This document shows positions 27,222-36,066 of a stretch of DNA of 64,000 nt, piece by piece (the first letter of the stretch is position 1; every line of letters begins with the position of its first letter). The notes beneath the pieces were generated by a model that saw only the letters and a program-made list of their open reading frames with translations, searched no databases and was not told the DNA's origin. Position numbers and translations under genes: made by a program. Source of the stretch: Holdemania sp. Marseille-P2844 (GTDB taxonomy: Bacteria > Bacillota_I > Bacilli_A > Erysipelotrichales > Erysipelotrichaceae); assembly GCF_900120005.1 (NCBI RefSeq), contig NZ_LT635449.1, positions 357,410 to 421,409 on the forward strand. Direction: 5' to 3'.

Positions 27222-28387
27222 GCTTCTTCCTCCTGGATCCGCGCGGCAAACAGCTGCGGATCAAGTGTCCGGGCGTGAGTGATTAAAGCTTGAAGTTGCC
27301 GGCTGTCCTCCATCTGCGTCCAGAGCTGAACACGCCCTTCGCTGCGCCGGATTTCTGCGGTTACTCCGCTAAAAAGCGGGGCGGTCTGGTCGTTGGTTCC
27401 CACATAATAGCGAGCATCCCCGGCGGCTTCGCTGATTTTCATTTCACGCAGCCGCAGCGGCGCAACCGGACACCCCTTTACTATTTCCAAAATGTCGGTG
27501 AGCACGGCGTGTGCCGTCGGCGGTCCGCCCGCCCCCTGACCGATCAAGGTCAGCTCGCCCAGGCTGGCTGTGCGCAGCACGCCGGCGTTGAGATTATCGC
27601 GGATCTGCGCCAGCGGTGCGGATGAGGGCAGCAATACCGGCTCGACGCGAGCCTGAATTCCCACTTCCGTTTTCTTTAAGACCGACAACAGCCGGCAGCG
27701 TTTCTTTTTCGCTTCAAACGCCTGAATATCCTGATTCGTTAACCCCTGCAATCCCTGTACCTTAAACTGATCGCGCAGAAGCCGCCCGCTGAAAGCACAG
27801 CCGGCACTGATCATCAGCTTACGCGCCAGATCTTCCCCTTCCAAATCCGCACTGGGATCCGCTTCCGCATAACCTAAACGCTGGGCTTGAACGATGCCTT
27901 CGCTTAACGACAACCCATCGCGCTCCATGTGATCGAGGATGTAATTCGTCGTTCCATTAAAGATCCCTTCGACCGCCAGAATCGGATCGGTAGCTTTTAA
28001 CGCACTGATCGTCCGCAGCCAGGGAATCCCCCCGGCGACGCTGGCGTCATAACGGAACTGGACCTGTTGCTTCTTTGCCAGTTCCAGCAATTCCCCATAA
28101 TGCGCCGAAACCATCGCCTTGTTGGAGGTCACGACCGATTTGCCCGCTTCCATTGCCCGCCGGCAATAATTCCACGCCGCCTCGGCCCCGGAAATCATTT
28201 CAACGACAATCTCGATTTGCGGATCCGCTAAAATCGCCGCGTAATCATAAGTCATGGCCGGATGGGTCAGCGGATGCGGCTTCCGGATCAAAATGGCCGC
28301 GGCCTGCAGCGTTGGATCATGACGCTTCTCAATCTGTTCCATCAGGCTGCGGGCAACGGTACCCCAGCCAAGCATTGCGATTTTCAA
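27218..28387 (-). CDS. hom: Homoserine dehydrogenase
   Basis: A 389-residue enzyme that reduces aspartate semialdehyde to homoserine. The start is the TTG at 28387: AAGGGGG lies 6 bases upstream and it opens directly into the Rossmann motif KIAMLGWGTVARSL. The longer reading frame upstream has no ribosome site and would run through the divergent promoter. The conserved SVAGGIPWLRTI near 150 and NGTTNYILDHM near 174, with GYAEADPSADLEGEDLARKL, form the active site. An ACT-like C-terminal part is short. First gene of the operon; divergent from thrC. Confidence 0.93.
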   Translation of the reverse strand: MKIAMLGWGTVARSLMEQIEKRHDPTLQAAAILIRKPHPLTHPAMTYDYAAILADPQIEIVVEMISGAEAAWNYCRRAMEAGKSVVTSNKAMVSAHYGELLELAKKQQVQFRYDASVAGGIPWLRTISALKATDPILAVEGIFNGTTNYILDHMERDGLSLSEGIVQAQRLGYAEADPSADLEGEDLARKLMISAGCAFSGRLLRDQFKVQGLQGLTNQDIQAFEAKKKRCRLLSVLKKTEVGIQARVEPVLLPSSAPLAQIRDNLNAGVLRTASLGELTLIGQGAGGPPTAHAVLTDILEIVKGCPVAPLRLREMKISEAAGDARYYVGTNDQTAPLFSGVTAEIRRSEGRVQLWTQMEDSRQLQALITHARTLDPQLFAARIQEEEA

Positions 28388-28424
28388 ATGAATTCCCCCT
28401 TGCGTGTATCCAAAATAAATACAC

Positions 28425-28453
28425 TTGTTTTTCATTGAAAGACATTGTATCAT
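28425..28453 (+). promoter_or_regulatory. Promoter of the thrC-thrB operon
   Basis: TTGTTT (28425-28430), 17 bases, TATCAT (28448-28453), 31 bases before the thrC start. Confidence 0.5.
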
Positions 28454-28484
28454 AGAACTGTTAAAAAATTCAAGAGGTGGACAC

Positions 28485-29981
28485 ATGAAAAAACAGTTAT
28501 GCAGTACGCGAGGTTCGCATATTGAAGGGGATTTCTGGACGGCGGTCAGAAACGGCGTGGCTGACGACGGCGGCTTAATCATCCCGACCGACTGGGAAAA
28601 CCGGCAGATCGACGTGGAGACCCTGCCGCTCAGTTATCTGGCCATCGCCCAGGCTGTGCTGGCCTGCTTTACCGACGGATTGGACGCCCCCGCGCTTCAG
28701 GCTCTGCTTCATCAGGCTTACAAGGGACGCTTCGACGCGGAGGACATCGTGAAGCTTTCTCCGCTGGGTTCCGACTTTTTACTGGAGTTGTATCACGGAC
28801 CGACGGCAGCGTTTAAGGATATCGCGCTGTCGCTGCTGCCGTTATTTCTGGCGGAAGCTTCCCGGCGGCAGAGTCAGCCGCAGAAAACGCTGATCCTGAC
28901 GGCAACCTCCGGCGATACCGGCAAAGCGACGCTGGAAGGTTTCAAAAATCGGCCGAATTGCGAGCTGCTTGTCTTTTATCCTGATCATCTTGTCAGCGAA
29001 ATCCAGCAGCGTCAGATGGTCAGCAGCGAAGGTCGCAACGTCGGCGTGTGCGCGATCCGCGGCAATTTTGACGACGCCCAGAGCGCAGTCAAGCGCTGCT
29101 TCGCCGATCCGCAGCTGCGCACCGCGCTCAACGCTTGCCAGCTTGAGCTTTCCAGCGCCAATTCGATCAATATCGGCCGGCTGGTTCCACAGATCGTCTA
29201 TTATTTCTGGGCCTACCGCCAGCTGCGTCAGCAAGGCGTGCTCACGGCTGGGCAGACGTTGGATTTCAGTGTGCCGACCGGAAATTTCGGCGATATTCTG
29301 GCTGGCTATTACGCCAGGCAGATGGGTTTGCCCGTGGGCAAGCTGATCGTTGCAAGCAACGCCAACAACGTCCTGACCGAATTTTTCACTACCGGCCGCT
29401 ACAACCGCCGGCGGACATTAAAGAAAACGACGTCGCCGTCGATGGATATCCTGATTTCCAGCAATCTGGAACGCCTGTTGGCGCATGAAACAGGACTGGA
29501 TGGCCAACAGGTCGCGGCCTATATGGAGCAGCTGCAGAAACAGGGAGTATATCAGATTGACTCCGCGTTACTCCGCCGCCTGCAGAAACAATTTGCCTGC
29601 GGCGACTGTACCGACGAGCAGGCTGCCGCAACCATCCGGCAGGTCTATGCCCAAAGCGGTCAGGTCCTCGATCCGCACACCGCAGTCGGCGTGCACGTCC
29701 TGCGCCGGCTGCGAAGTGAAGGATTTGAAAAAAATCCATGCGTTGTCCTGGCGACCGCTTCGTGCTTCAAGTTCAGCAAGGACGTCTATGAAGCCTTGTT
29801 CGGTGCGGCTGAAATGGACGAGTGGATGGCGATGGAACAGTTGAGCAAACGCACCGGAATTCCAATTCCCGCTCCGTTGCAAGGCTTGCGGGACAAACCA
29901 GTTCGGCATACCGATCAGATCGAAAAGGATGCGATTCTCGATTACGTCCGGCAGAAAGTGCAGGCGATGAATCATGATTAA
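28485..29981 (+). CDS. thrC: Threonine synthase
   Basis: A 498-residue PLP enzyme that turns O-phosphohomoserine into threonine. The PLP lysine is Lys111 in ELYHGPTAAFKDIAL, the glycine loop is TATSGDTGKATLEGF near 145-160, and VPTGNFGDILAGYYARQMG near 265-283 is diagnostic of the long (yeast/E. coli-like) threonine synthase class. AGAGGTGG lies before the ATG at 28485; the longer frame upstream covers the promoter. The last eight bases overlap thrB. Confidence 0.96.
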   Translation: MKKQLCSTRGSHIEGDFWTAVRNGVADDGGLIIPTDWENRQIDVETLPLSYLAIAQAVLACFTDGLDAPALQALLHQAYKGRFDAEDIVKLSPLGSDFLLELYHGPTAAFKDIALSLLPLFLAEASRRQSQPQKTLILTATSGDTGKATLEGFKNRPNCELLVFYPDHLVSEIQQRQMVSSEGRNVGVCAIRGNFDDAQSAVKRCFADPQLRTALNACQLELSSANSINIGRLVPQIVYYFWAYRQLRQQGVLTAGQTLDFSVPTGNFGDILAGYYARQMGLPVGKLIVASNANNVLTEFFTTGRYNRRRTLKKTTSPSMDILISSNLERLLAHETGLDGQQVAAYMEQLQKQGVYQIDSALLRRLQKQFACGDCTDEQAAATIRQVYAQSGQVLDPHTAVGVHVLRRLRSEGFEKNPCVVLATASCFKFSKDVYEALFGAAEMDEWMAMEQLSKRTGIPIPAPLQGLRDKPVRHTDQIEKDAILDYVRQKVQAMNHD

Positions 29982-30867
29982 AGTGACCGTACCGGCGACG
30001 ACCGCCAATTTAGGCCCCGGCTTTGATACGCTGGGACTGGCGCTGGACTTACAAGCCAGCTTCACTTTCACCCCCGCCGCGCAGTTTGCGATTACCGGTT
30101 GTCCCCGGCGTTATTGCAACGAGAATAATTTAGTCTGGAAAGCCTACTGCCGTTTGTTTCAAAAGCTGAACGAGAAACCAATCCCCGTCCGGATCACGAT
30201 TGATTCGCCGATCCCGGTCAGCCGCGGTCTGGGATCGTCTTCCGCCTGCATCCTCGCGGGCCTGTGCGGGGCGAACGCGCTGTTGAACGAGCCGGTCTCC
30301 ACGCTGGATCTTCTGCGGCTGGCCTGTGAACTGGAAGGTCATCCGGATAATGTCACCCCGGCGTTGTTAGGCGGATTGAAGGCCGCGCTGATCGATCAGG
30401 ACTGTCTGTTGACCGCCGACTTCAGCGTCAGCGAACGTCTGCGGTTGGCCGCGCTGGTCCCGGACTTCGAACTGGAAACCCGCCGTGCCCGCCAGGCTCT
30501 GCCTCAGAGGATTCCTCATGCCCAGGCCGCGGGCGCTCTGGGCAAGCTGGCTTTTCTATTAAAAGGATTGGAAACGGCGGACAGCGCGTTGCTGGAAGCG
30601 GCGATGAACGAACCATTGCACGAGCCTTACCGCATCCCGCTGATTCCGGAATATGCGGCTGTAAAACAGTTATGCGTCGATCAGGGAGCCGCCGCGGTAA
30701 TGATCAGCGGTTCCGGGCCGACGCTGCTGGCCTTATTTCTCGATGATCTTCCGGAAGCTGCCCTTTCGTTAAAGCTCAAAACACTGGATCATCATTGGCA
30801 GCTGCTGCCCTGCCGCGTCCAACAGGAAGGCGTCCGTATTGAATGCAAGGAGGAACCCTATGAGTGA
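29974..30867 (+). CDS. thrB: Homoserine kinase
   Basis: A 297-residue GHMP kinase that makes O-phosphohomoserine. Motif 1 is KVTVPATTANLGPGFDTLGLAL at the N-terminus, the ATP loop is PVSRGLGSSSACILAGL near 84-100, and motif 3 is VMISGSGPTLLALF near 243-256. Starts inside the end of thrC (8-base overlap) and ends 8 bases inside the ACT-protein gene, so the three are translated as a coupled set. Confidence 0.96.
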   Translation: MIKVTVPATTANLGPGFDTLGLALDLQASFTFTPAAQFAITGCPRRYCNENNLVWKAYCRLFQKLNEKPIPVRITIDSPIPVSRGLGSSSACILAGLCGANALLNEPVSTLDLLRLACELEGHPDNVTPALLGGLKAALIDQDCLLTADFSVSERLRLAALVPDFELETRRARQALPQRIPHAQAAGALGKLAFLLKGLETADSALLEAAMNEPLHEPYRIPLIPEYAAVKQLCVDQGAAAVMISGSGPTLLALFLDDLPEAALSLKLKTLDHHWQLLPCRVQQEGVRIECKEEPYE

Positions 30868-31297
30868 ACAATATCTGATCGTCAACACGAAAATCCTGCC
30901 GGATTTTTACGCGAAAGTTGTGGAAGCCCGCGATCTTGTCGAACAGCACAAAGTAAAAGGGGTCAGCGAAGCTGTTCAGCGCGTCGGCATCAGCCGCAGC
31001 ACCTATTATAAATATAAAGATTCGATCTTTTCTTTCTCGGAAAACGCGCGCGGCCGCAAAGCTGTGTTAAGCATGATCCTGACACATCAGCAGGGCGTGT
31101 TAAGCGAGGTGCTCAACGAACTGGCGGCCCAGCACACCAGCGTGCTGACGATCAACCAGTCAATTCCGATTCATGATCACGCCTCGGTCAGCCTCTCGCT
31201 GGATATCTCAGATCTGGATTGTTCCATCGACGAAGTGCTGCGCAGCCTGAAAGAGAAAAAGGGCGTGACCAACGTCCGCCTGATCGACCTGGAATAA
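30860..31297 (+). CDS. ACT-domain protein (PheB/UPF0735 family)
   Basis: A 145-residue protein. An N-terminal helix-turn-helix-like segment (LVEQHKVKGVSEAVQRVGISRSTYYKYKDSIF, about 27-58) is followed by an ACT domain (about 70-145) with IDLE at the C-terminus. This is the UPF0735/PheB arrangement, found beside hom and thrB in many Bacillota. ACT domains bind amino acids, so it is likely a small amino-acid-sensing regulator of this pathway; whether the N-terminal part binds DNA is not established. AAGGAGG lies 7 bases before the ATG. Confidence 0.88.
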   Translation: MSEQYLIVNTKILPDFYAKVVEARDLVEQHKVKGVSEAVQRVGISRSTYYKYKDSIFSFSENARGRKAVLSMILTHQQGVLSEVLNELAAQHTSVLTINQSIPIHDHASVSLSLDISDLDCSIDEVLRSLKEKKGVTNVRLIDLE

Positions 31298-31357
31298 AAA
31301 AACTTCCTTCCGCCAGAGCGAAACATGTTGATTATCCTTGATTCTGGAAGCTTCCGA

Positions 31358-31386
31358 TTGCGGAACCTGCATTTCCGGGATAGAAT
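31358..31386 (+). promoter_or_regulatory. Promoter of the P-loop kinase gene
   Basis: TTGCGG (31358-31363), 17 bases, TAGAAT (31381-31386), 35 bases before the start codon. Confidence 0.7.
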
Positions 31387-31421
31387 AAAAGTCCGGACAG
31401 TATATCAGGGGAGGGTAAGCG

Positions 31422-32009
31422 ATGACGCGAGGTATTCTTTTATTTGGTTCTTCCGGTTCAGGAAAAACCACGCTGGGCAGGATGACGGCCAGTGAACTGG
31501 GTTATCCCTATTTTGACATCGACGATTATCTATGGCGCAAAGACACGCCAGTTCCGTTCACGCTCATGTTTTCGCGAACAGAAAAAGCCGAACGGCTGAT
31601 GCATGACATTACTCCATTCGATCATTTCGTCATGGCTGGATCAATGGACAGCTTCAATGCGCCGTTTGTACCGTTGTTTGATCTGGCCGTGCATGTCGAC
31701 GCTCCGGCCGAGCTTCGCCGGCAGCGTCTGCACCAGAGGGAACTGGAAGCCTTCGGCGCGCGGATTCTGCCGGGCGGGGATATGTTTGAAGCGCACCAGC
31801 GTTTCCTGGCGGATTCTGACCGCTACGAAACCGACGGTTCTCCCTGCCGCAAACGGCATCTGGAATGGGCGGCCAGTCTGCCCTGCCGCGTGCTTTATTT
31901 AAACGGCGCCAATCCTTTGTCAGAAAATCTGAAGCTGGTCCTGAGCACGTACAACGAGCTGATTCACGCTTCTGATATCGCAGAGATTCCAGTTGAACAC
32001 ATTCGATAA
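31422..32009 (+). CDS. P-loop kinase of the shikimate/adenylate kinase-like group
   Basis: A 195-residue P-loop NTPase. Walker A is LFGSSGSGKTTLGRMTASELGYPYFDIDDYLW at 5-36, with the DID motif that follows in shikimate- and gluconate-kinase-like proteins. The lid region is HVDAPAELRRQRLHQRELEAFG near 95-115. The substrate is unknown; the annotation in such genomes is usually 'AAA family ATPase' or 'topology modulation protein'. GGGGAGGG precedes the ATG. Monocistronic between its promoter and a bidirectional terminator. Confidence 0.78.
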   Translation: MTRGILLFGSSGSGKTTLGRMTASELGYPYFDIDDYLWRKDTPVPFTLMFSRTEKAERLMHDITPFDHFVMAGSMDSFNAPFVPLFDLAVHVDAPAELRRQRLHQRELEAFGARILPGGDMFEAHQRFLADSDRYETDGSPCRKRHLEWAASLPCRVLYLNGANPLSENLKLVLSTYNELIHASDIAEIPVEHIR

Positions 32010-32013
32010 AATG

Positions 32014-32067
32014 AAAAAAAGAAATTGCCCCTTGGAAAATTCAATCCATTCGGCAATTTCTTTTTTT
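32014..32067. terminator. Bidirectional terminator between the kinase gene and PFP
   Basis: GAAATTGCC (32021-32029) pairs with GGCAATTTC (32052-32060); A-run before and T-run after, so it serves both convergent genes. Confidence 0.85.
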
Positions 32068-32110
32068 GTTACTTTAAAACAGATTCGGAAGGAAACAGAA
32101 TGTTTTTGTT

Positions 32111-33772
32111 TTACTCAGCGTGTTCCAGCGCCAGCGTCTTCGTCGTGATATCGCAGACTTCAGCTGGTCCGTAATACTGGATCGCGCCCGGATAAACGAA
32201 GCTGGTTTCCACAGCCCATTCCTCACGATGAGCCTCAAAGAATTTAAACGGCTTGCCATCCAGCTCGACAAGTGCTTTCTTGATGACCGGCTTGTCTTCG
32301 CCATGTCTTCTTTCGATGTTCATCATCTTCGTGATCGGCATACCGCCCGCTGTCCATTCGCTGGCCGGCTTGGACAGGTTGGAGATCTTTGACAGATACC
32401 CGTTATAGCCATACTGGATCAGCATGAACGCATTATATCCCAGCGAGTAGCAGTAGTCGGAATCAAAGTTAGACGGGAACGCGCATCGTCCTTCATAGCC
32501 TAAGAAATGATGCAGCGGGCTGAATTTTCCCTTATACGTTCCGGCTTTCTTTCTTTCATCCAGTTTATCCTTGACTAACGCCGAGAATAATTTTTCCGAT
32601 TCGATCAGAGAAACCTGGACGTTGCCGTGCGGATCGCGTTCCAGGAACAGCTGCTGCTGGATGTTTTCCGGCAGGATCGCAAAGACGCCCATGGATTCTT
32701 TCGTCAGTCCTTGTTCAATGAACGCATACTTTTCGCTCCACGTCGCCAGCGCGTTGAACGCGTCAGCCTTGCTTCCGGCGAGAAGTTCGTTGATTTCCTG
32801 AATTAACGCAGAGAATTCCGGTACGAATTCAACGACGCCTTCCGGAATGATCGCAACGCCGAAGTTCATGCCCTTTGCCGCACGCTTTTCAACGGAATCC
32901 GCAATGTAATCCGCAATCTGCGACAGCGACATTTTCTTTTCCGATACTTCTTCGGAGATCAGACAGATATTCGGCTGCGTTTCCAGCGCGCATTCCAGAG
33001 CGACATGGGAAGCGGAACGGCCCATGACTTTGATGAAATGCCAGTATTTCTTCGCGGAATTCGCGTCTCTTTCGATGTTGCCAATGATTTCGCTGTAAGT
33101 CTTGGTCGCCGTATCAAACCCGAACGAGCATTCGATGTCTTCGTTCTTCAGGTCGCCGTCGATCGTCTTCGGGCAGCCGATGACCTGAACGCCGGTGTCA
33201 TGCGCCGCAAAGTATTCAGCCAAAACCGCCGCATTGGTATTGGAGTCATCGCCGCCGATGATGACAATCGCCGTAATTCCATGCTTCTTGCAGACATCCG
33301 CAACGATCGCGAATTGTTCGCTAGTTTCCAGCTTCGTTCTGCCGGAACCGATGATATCGAATCCGCCCGTGTTGCGGTACTGGTTGATGTAGGCATCGTC
33401 AAAAATCAAATAATCGTCTTCAATCAAACCGATCGGACCATTCTTGAAACCATAGAGAACATTTTCTTTATTCGCAGCTTTTAAAGCATCATATAAGCCG
33501 CAGATGACATTGTGTCCGCCCGGAGCCTGACCGCCGGAAAGAATCACGCCGACGACCTGTTTCTTCGTTTCCGCCGTGTTCTCACCCTGAACAAATGTAA
33601 TTTCTTTTTTGCCGTATGTGTTTGGAAATAAGCGTTTGATTACTTCCTGATCGGCTGCGCTTTGAGTTTCTTCGCCTTCCTGAACCCCGATATTGGCAAT
33701 GCCATGTCTCAGCATACCTGGAAGTTTCGGTGAATACTCATATCTAGCAGATTGTAGTGATGAAATTTTCAT
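32111..33772 (-). CDS. Pyrophosphate-dependent phosphofructokinase (long PFP type)
   Basis: A 553-residue PPi:fructose-6-phosphate 1-phosphotransferase. [19 protein letters not shown] at about 75-93 opens the PFK fold. The GGDD of [18 protein letters not shown] (about 173-176) replaces the GGDG of ATP enzymes, and [11 protein letters not shown] (200-210) has the Lys that marks PPi users. [26 protein letters not shown] is the fructose-6-phosphate side. Its length places it in the long plant/Borrelia-like clade. It catalyses a reversible, ATP-saving glycolytic step. The start is the ATG at 33772 with AAGGAGA 6 bases upstream. Confidence 0.93.
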   Translation of the reverse strand: MKISSLQSARYEYSPKLPGMLRHGIANIGVQEGEETQSAADQEVIKRLFPNTYGKKEITFVQGENTAETKKQVVGVILSGGQAPGGHNVICGLYDALKAANKENVLYGFKNGPIGLIEDDYLIFDDAYINQYRNTGGFDIIGSGRTKLETSEQFAIVADVCKKHGITAIVIIGGDDSNTNAAVLAEYFAAHDTGVQVIGCPKTIDGDLKNEDIECSFGFDTATKTYSEIIGNIERDANSAKKYWHFIKVMGRSASHVALECALETQPNICLISEEVSEKKMSLSQIADYIADSVEKRAAKGMNFGVAIIPEGVVEFVPEFSALIQEINELLAGSKADAFNALATWSEKYAFIEQGLTKESMGVFAILPENIQQQLFLERDPHGNVQVSLIESEKLFSALVKDKLDERKKAGTYKGKFSPLHHFLGYEGRCAFPSNFDSDYCYSLGYNAFMLIQYGYNGYLSKISNLSKPASEWTAGGMPITKMMNIERRHGEDKPVIKKALVELDGKPFKFFEAHREEWAVETSFVYPGAIQYYGPAEVCDITTKTLALEHAE

Positions 33773-33893
33773 AGTTAATCTCCTTCTCATCTTAGATACA
33801 TCGTAATTTTAAGATATTTAACCTGAAAAGTAAACCGGTATTCGCGTGTTCAGCGTGACAAAAGACACAAAAAAGGAACATCCGGAAGATTTG

Positions 33894-33920
33894 ATCGCCG
33901 GGGTCCAATTTCCCGGCGAT
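33894..33920. repeat. GC-rich hairpin upstream of PFP
   Basis: ATCGCCGGG and CCCGGCGAT arms (33894-33902, 33912-33920). It has no T-run next to it, so I do not call it a terminator. It lies between the PFP promoter region and the tRNA pair; role unknown. Confidence 0.4.
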
Positions 33921-33974
33921 ATTTCTCAATCTGGTACTTTTATTTTTAGACTAAACTGGGGATTATTATGCAAT

Positions 33975-33999
33975 AAAAAAAGCCTTTCAGAAAGGCTTT
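33975..33999 (-). terminator. Terminator of the tRNA-Glu/tRNA-Trp unit
   Basis: AAAGCCTTTC/GAAAGGCTTT hairpin; the preceding A-run gives the T-run on the minus strand. Confidence 0.75.
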
Positions 34000-34008
34000 G
34001 CGAATAAG

Positions 34009-34082
34009 TGGCAGGGGTGGAGAGAATCGAACTCCCATCAAAGGTTTTGGAGACCTCTGTTCTACCATTGAACCACACCCCT
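34009..34082 (-). tRNA. tRNA-Trp (anticodon CCA), CCA encoded
   Basis: Seventy-four bases on the minus strand with acceptor AGGGGTG/CACCCCT, discriminator G and CCA. The anticodon loop CTCCAAA gives CCA. The D-arm TGGTTCAATGGTAGA and T-loop AGTTCGATTCT fit tRNA-Trp of Bacillota. Confidence 0.95.
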
Positions 34083-34089
34083 AAAAAAA

Positions 34090-34166
34090 TGGTGACTCGT
34101 ACGAGATTCGAACTCGTGAATGACGCCGTGAAAGGGCGCTGTGTTAAGCCACTTCACCAACGAGCC
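34090..34166 (-). tRNA. tRNA-Glu (anticodon TTC), CCA encoded
   Basis: Seventy-seven bases on the minus strand. Anticodon stem CGCC/GGCG closes CTTTCAC, so the anticodon is TTC. T-loop GTTCGAATC and the 3' end ACCA are standard. It is transcribed before tRNA-Trp from a shared promoter. Confidence 0.95.
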
Positions 34167-34187
34167 ATTTTTTCCGATTGCTTTGTA

Positions 34188-34216
34188 ATAATAGCATAAA
34201 CTTTTTATGATTTCAA
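34188..34216 (-). promoter_or_regulatory. Promoter of the tRNA-Glu/tRNA-Trp unit
   Basis: On the minus strand TTGAAA (34211-34216), 17 bases, TATTAT (34188-34193). Confidence 0.75.
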
Positions 34217-34225
34217 CAAAAAAAT

Positions 34226-34259
34226 AAAAAAACGAAGGCAGAAACTTCGCTCCGCCTTC
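34226..34259 (-). terminator. Terminator of the ABC importer operon
   Basis: GAAGGC (34234-34239) and GCCTTC (34254-34259) arms with a long A-run before them, a T-run on the minus strand. Confidence 0.75.
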
Positions 34260-34264
34260 CGCCT

Positions 34265-34912
34265 TCAGTGATTTTGTTTCCGTAACATCCGATTCTGTTC
34301 CCGGCTGCCCTTTTTAAACTTGGCTTTCTGGAACATCTTCGGCAGGATCTGCCAGTCCAGATACACAATCAAGCCCGGCAATGCCGGCAGGAATCCCGGC
34401 AGCAGAAAGAAGACTGCCACCGGCACCGCCAGCGTCAGCACCGCGATAGACAACGACTCCAAGAAACAAGTAAACGCCAGGTCCAGCGCCTTCGCCAGCG
34501 CTGTTTTTACTGTCAGCCCGGGAACTTCCGCCAGCAGTGCAAAGACCATCAACAATTCAAAAAAGACAAGCCCAAGCCCAACCGCAGCCACCGTGGCCCC
34601 CAGCACATCCTGCGACGATTCGCCGATCCGATAATAAATCAAATCCCACAGCAGCACCGCGATGACAACCAGATGGATCAGCCAGATCTTCGTGGCTAGC
34701 GGCCAATGCTGACGAAACGCGGCGAAAAAGGATTTTATCACCGAGCGGCGATCTCCCCGCACATAACCGCTCATCGAGGCGTTGAGCGCCGTACTGGAGG
34801 CGCCGATCGTGACGACAGGCAGACTGCAGATCAGCCACAGAAAGCCCAGCAGCACGATGTTCATTACCCGGTCGACGCCGGTCCAAAATAATTTTTCTCC
34901 TTTTTCGCCCAT
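34265..34912 (-). CDS. YesL/DUF624 family membrane protein
   Basis: A 215-residue protein with four or five membrane helices. The N-terminal DRVMNIVLLGFLWLICSLPVVTIGASSTAL (about 14-43) is the signature of DUF624 (YesL). In Bacillus YesL is encoded with the rhamnogalacturonan ABC importer YesMNOPQ, and DUF624 proteins commonly accompany sugar ABC systems; the role is unknown. Here it is the last gene of the ABC operon, 34 bases after the ATPase gene, which hints that this importer handles a sugar or sugar phosphate. GAGGAGTGGAAC precedes the ATG. Confidence 0.88.
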   Translation of the reverse strand: MGEKGEKLFWTGVDRVMNIVLLGFLWLICSLPVVTIGASSTALNASMSGYVRGDRRSVIKSFFAAFRQHWPLATKIWLIHLVVIAVLLWDLIYYRIGESSQDVLGATVAAVGLGLVFFELLMVFALLAEVPGLTVKTALAKALDLAFTCFLESLSIAVLTLAVPVAVFFLLPGFLPALPGLIVYLDWQILPKMFQKAKFKKGSREQNRMLRKQNH

Positions 34913-34946
34913 GTTCCACTCCTCTTTCAGGATTACCCTATTTAAA

Positions 34947-36065
34947 TCAGTTTAAAATCTGTAAGGAACCCAGTCCCAGATTTTCTGTCGACTGCGCGTC
35001 AAACAGGATATACCGATCCCCTTCAAAACCGAAGTGAATGACGGAATCCATCGCGAAGTCGATGCTGCCGAAGGCCACCGCCGACAACGTGATGTCCTTG
35101 ACCGCCAGCGACAACGTTGTTTCCATCCCGCTTGGCAATGAGGAAACAACCGTGCCTTCGATGCCCTCGTCCGCGCTGACTTTAACAAATTCCGGTCTTA
35201 CGCCTAAAACATAATCCCCTTCCGCCGGCAGCGCCAGCGGTTGGTTCGGCGTGAAACGAACCGAGAAATGCCGGCAGGTCAATTCGACTGCCTGATCCTT
35301 TTTGATCCCGTGGCAGGAAATGAAATTCATCGCCGGATTGCCCATGAAATCAGCGCAGAATAAATTCGCCGGTTCACCATACAACGTCAATGGCGGACAA
35401 TACTGCTGCAAGACGCCTTCCTTGATCAGACATACCTTCGAGCTCAGCGTCATCGCCTCCGACTGATCGTGGGTTACATAGACAAACGTCGCTCCGGTCG
35501 CCATGTGCAGCCGCTTCAGTTCAGCGCGCATGTCGTTGCGCAGCTTGGCGTCCAGGTTGGACAGCGGTTCGTCCATCAACAACACCCGCGGGTTCGGGGC
35601 TAAGGTCCGGGCGATCGCAACGCGCTGCTGCTGACCACCCGACAATTCAGACGGATAGCGCTGAATGTATTCTTCAATCCGCATCGTCTGGCAGATTTCC
35701 TTCACCCGGGAGTCGATCTTTTCCTTCGGCCATTTCATGTTTTCCAAACCAAATGAAATATTTTTATACACCGTCATGTGCGGCCACAGGGCATAGTTCT
35801 GAAACAGGAAACCGACGTTGCGCTTATCCGGTGAAACATTGACGCCCCTGGCATCGGAGAACACCAGCTGATCGTCGATGTAGATCTCGCCTTCGCTCGG
35901 CGTTTCCAGCCCGGCGATCATCCGCAGCGTCGTCGTTTTGCCGCAGCCGGAAGGTCCTAAAAGGGAAACGAAATCCCCGTCCTTAATTTCCAGATTCAAA
36001 TGATTTACGGCAACAGAATCCTTGCCAAACCGCTTTGTAATATCGACTAACCGTATCGTCGGCAT
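34947..36065 (-). CDS. ABC importer ATPase (PotA/FbpC/MalK-like)
   Basis: A 372-residue importer ATPase. Walker A is LLGPSGCGKTT at 35-45, the Q-loop LFQNYALWPH near 88, signature ELSGGQQQRVAIARTL near 139, Walker B VLLMDEPLSNLD near 160 and the H-loop YVTHDQSEAMTL near 195. A TOBE-type regulatory domain occupies about 240-372. It powers the fused permease encoded immediately upstream; the two genes are 1 base apart. The type serves iron, polyamine, phosphonate and sugar-phosphate importers. Confidence 0.93.
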   Translation of the reverse strand: MPTIRLVDITKRFGKDSVAVNHLNLEIKDGDFVSLLGPSGCGKTTTLRMIAGLETPSEGEIYIDDQLVFSDARGVNVSPDKRNVGFLFQNYALWPHMTVYKNISFGLENMKWPKEKIDSRVKEICQTMRIEEYIQRYPSELSGGQQQRVAIARTLAPNPRVLLMDEPLSNLDAKLRNDMRAELKRLHMATGATFVYVTHDQSEAMTLSSKVCLIKEGVLQQYCPPLTLYGEPANLFCADFMGNPAMNFISCHGIKKDQAVELTCRHFSVRFTPNQPLALPAEGDYVLGVRPEFVKVSADEGIEGTVVSSLPSGMETTLSLAVKDITLSAVAFGSIDFAMDSVIHFGFEGDRYILFDAQSTENLGLGSLQILN

Positions 36066-36066
36066 G

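Noticed and set aside
28388..28582. N-terminal extension of homoserine dehydrogenase by 65 codons
   Set aside because: The added part has no homology to the family, crosses the divergent promoter and lacks a ribosome site; TTG 28387 has a good one.
33894..33920. Hairpin as a terminator or riboswitch upstream of PFP
   Set aside because: It has strong arms but no T-run and no recognisable aptamer core, so I list it only as a repeat.
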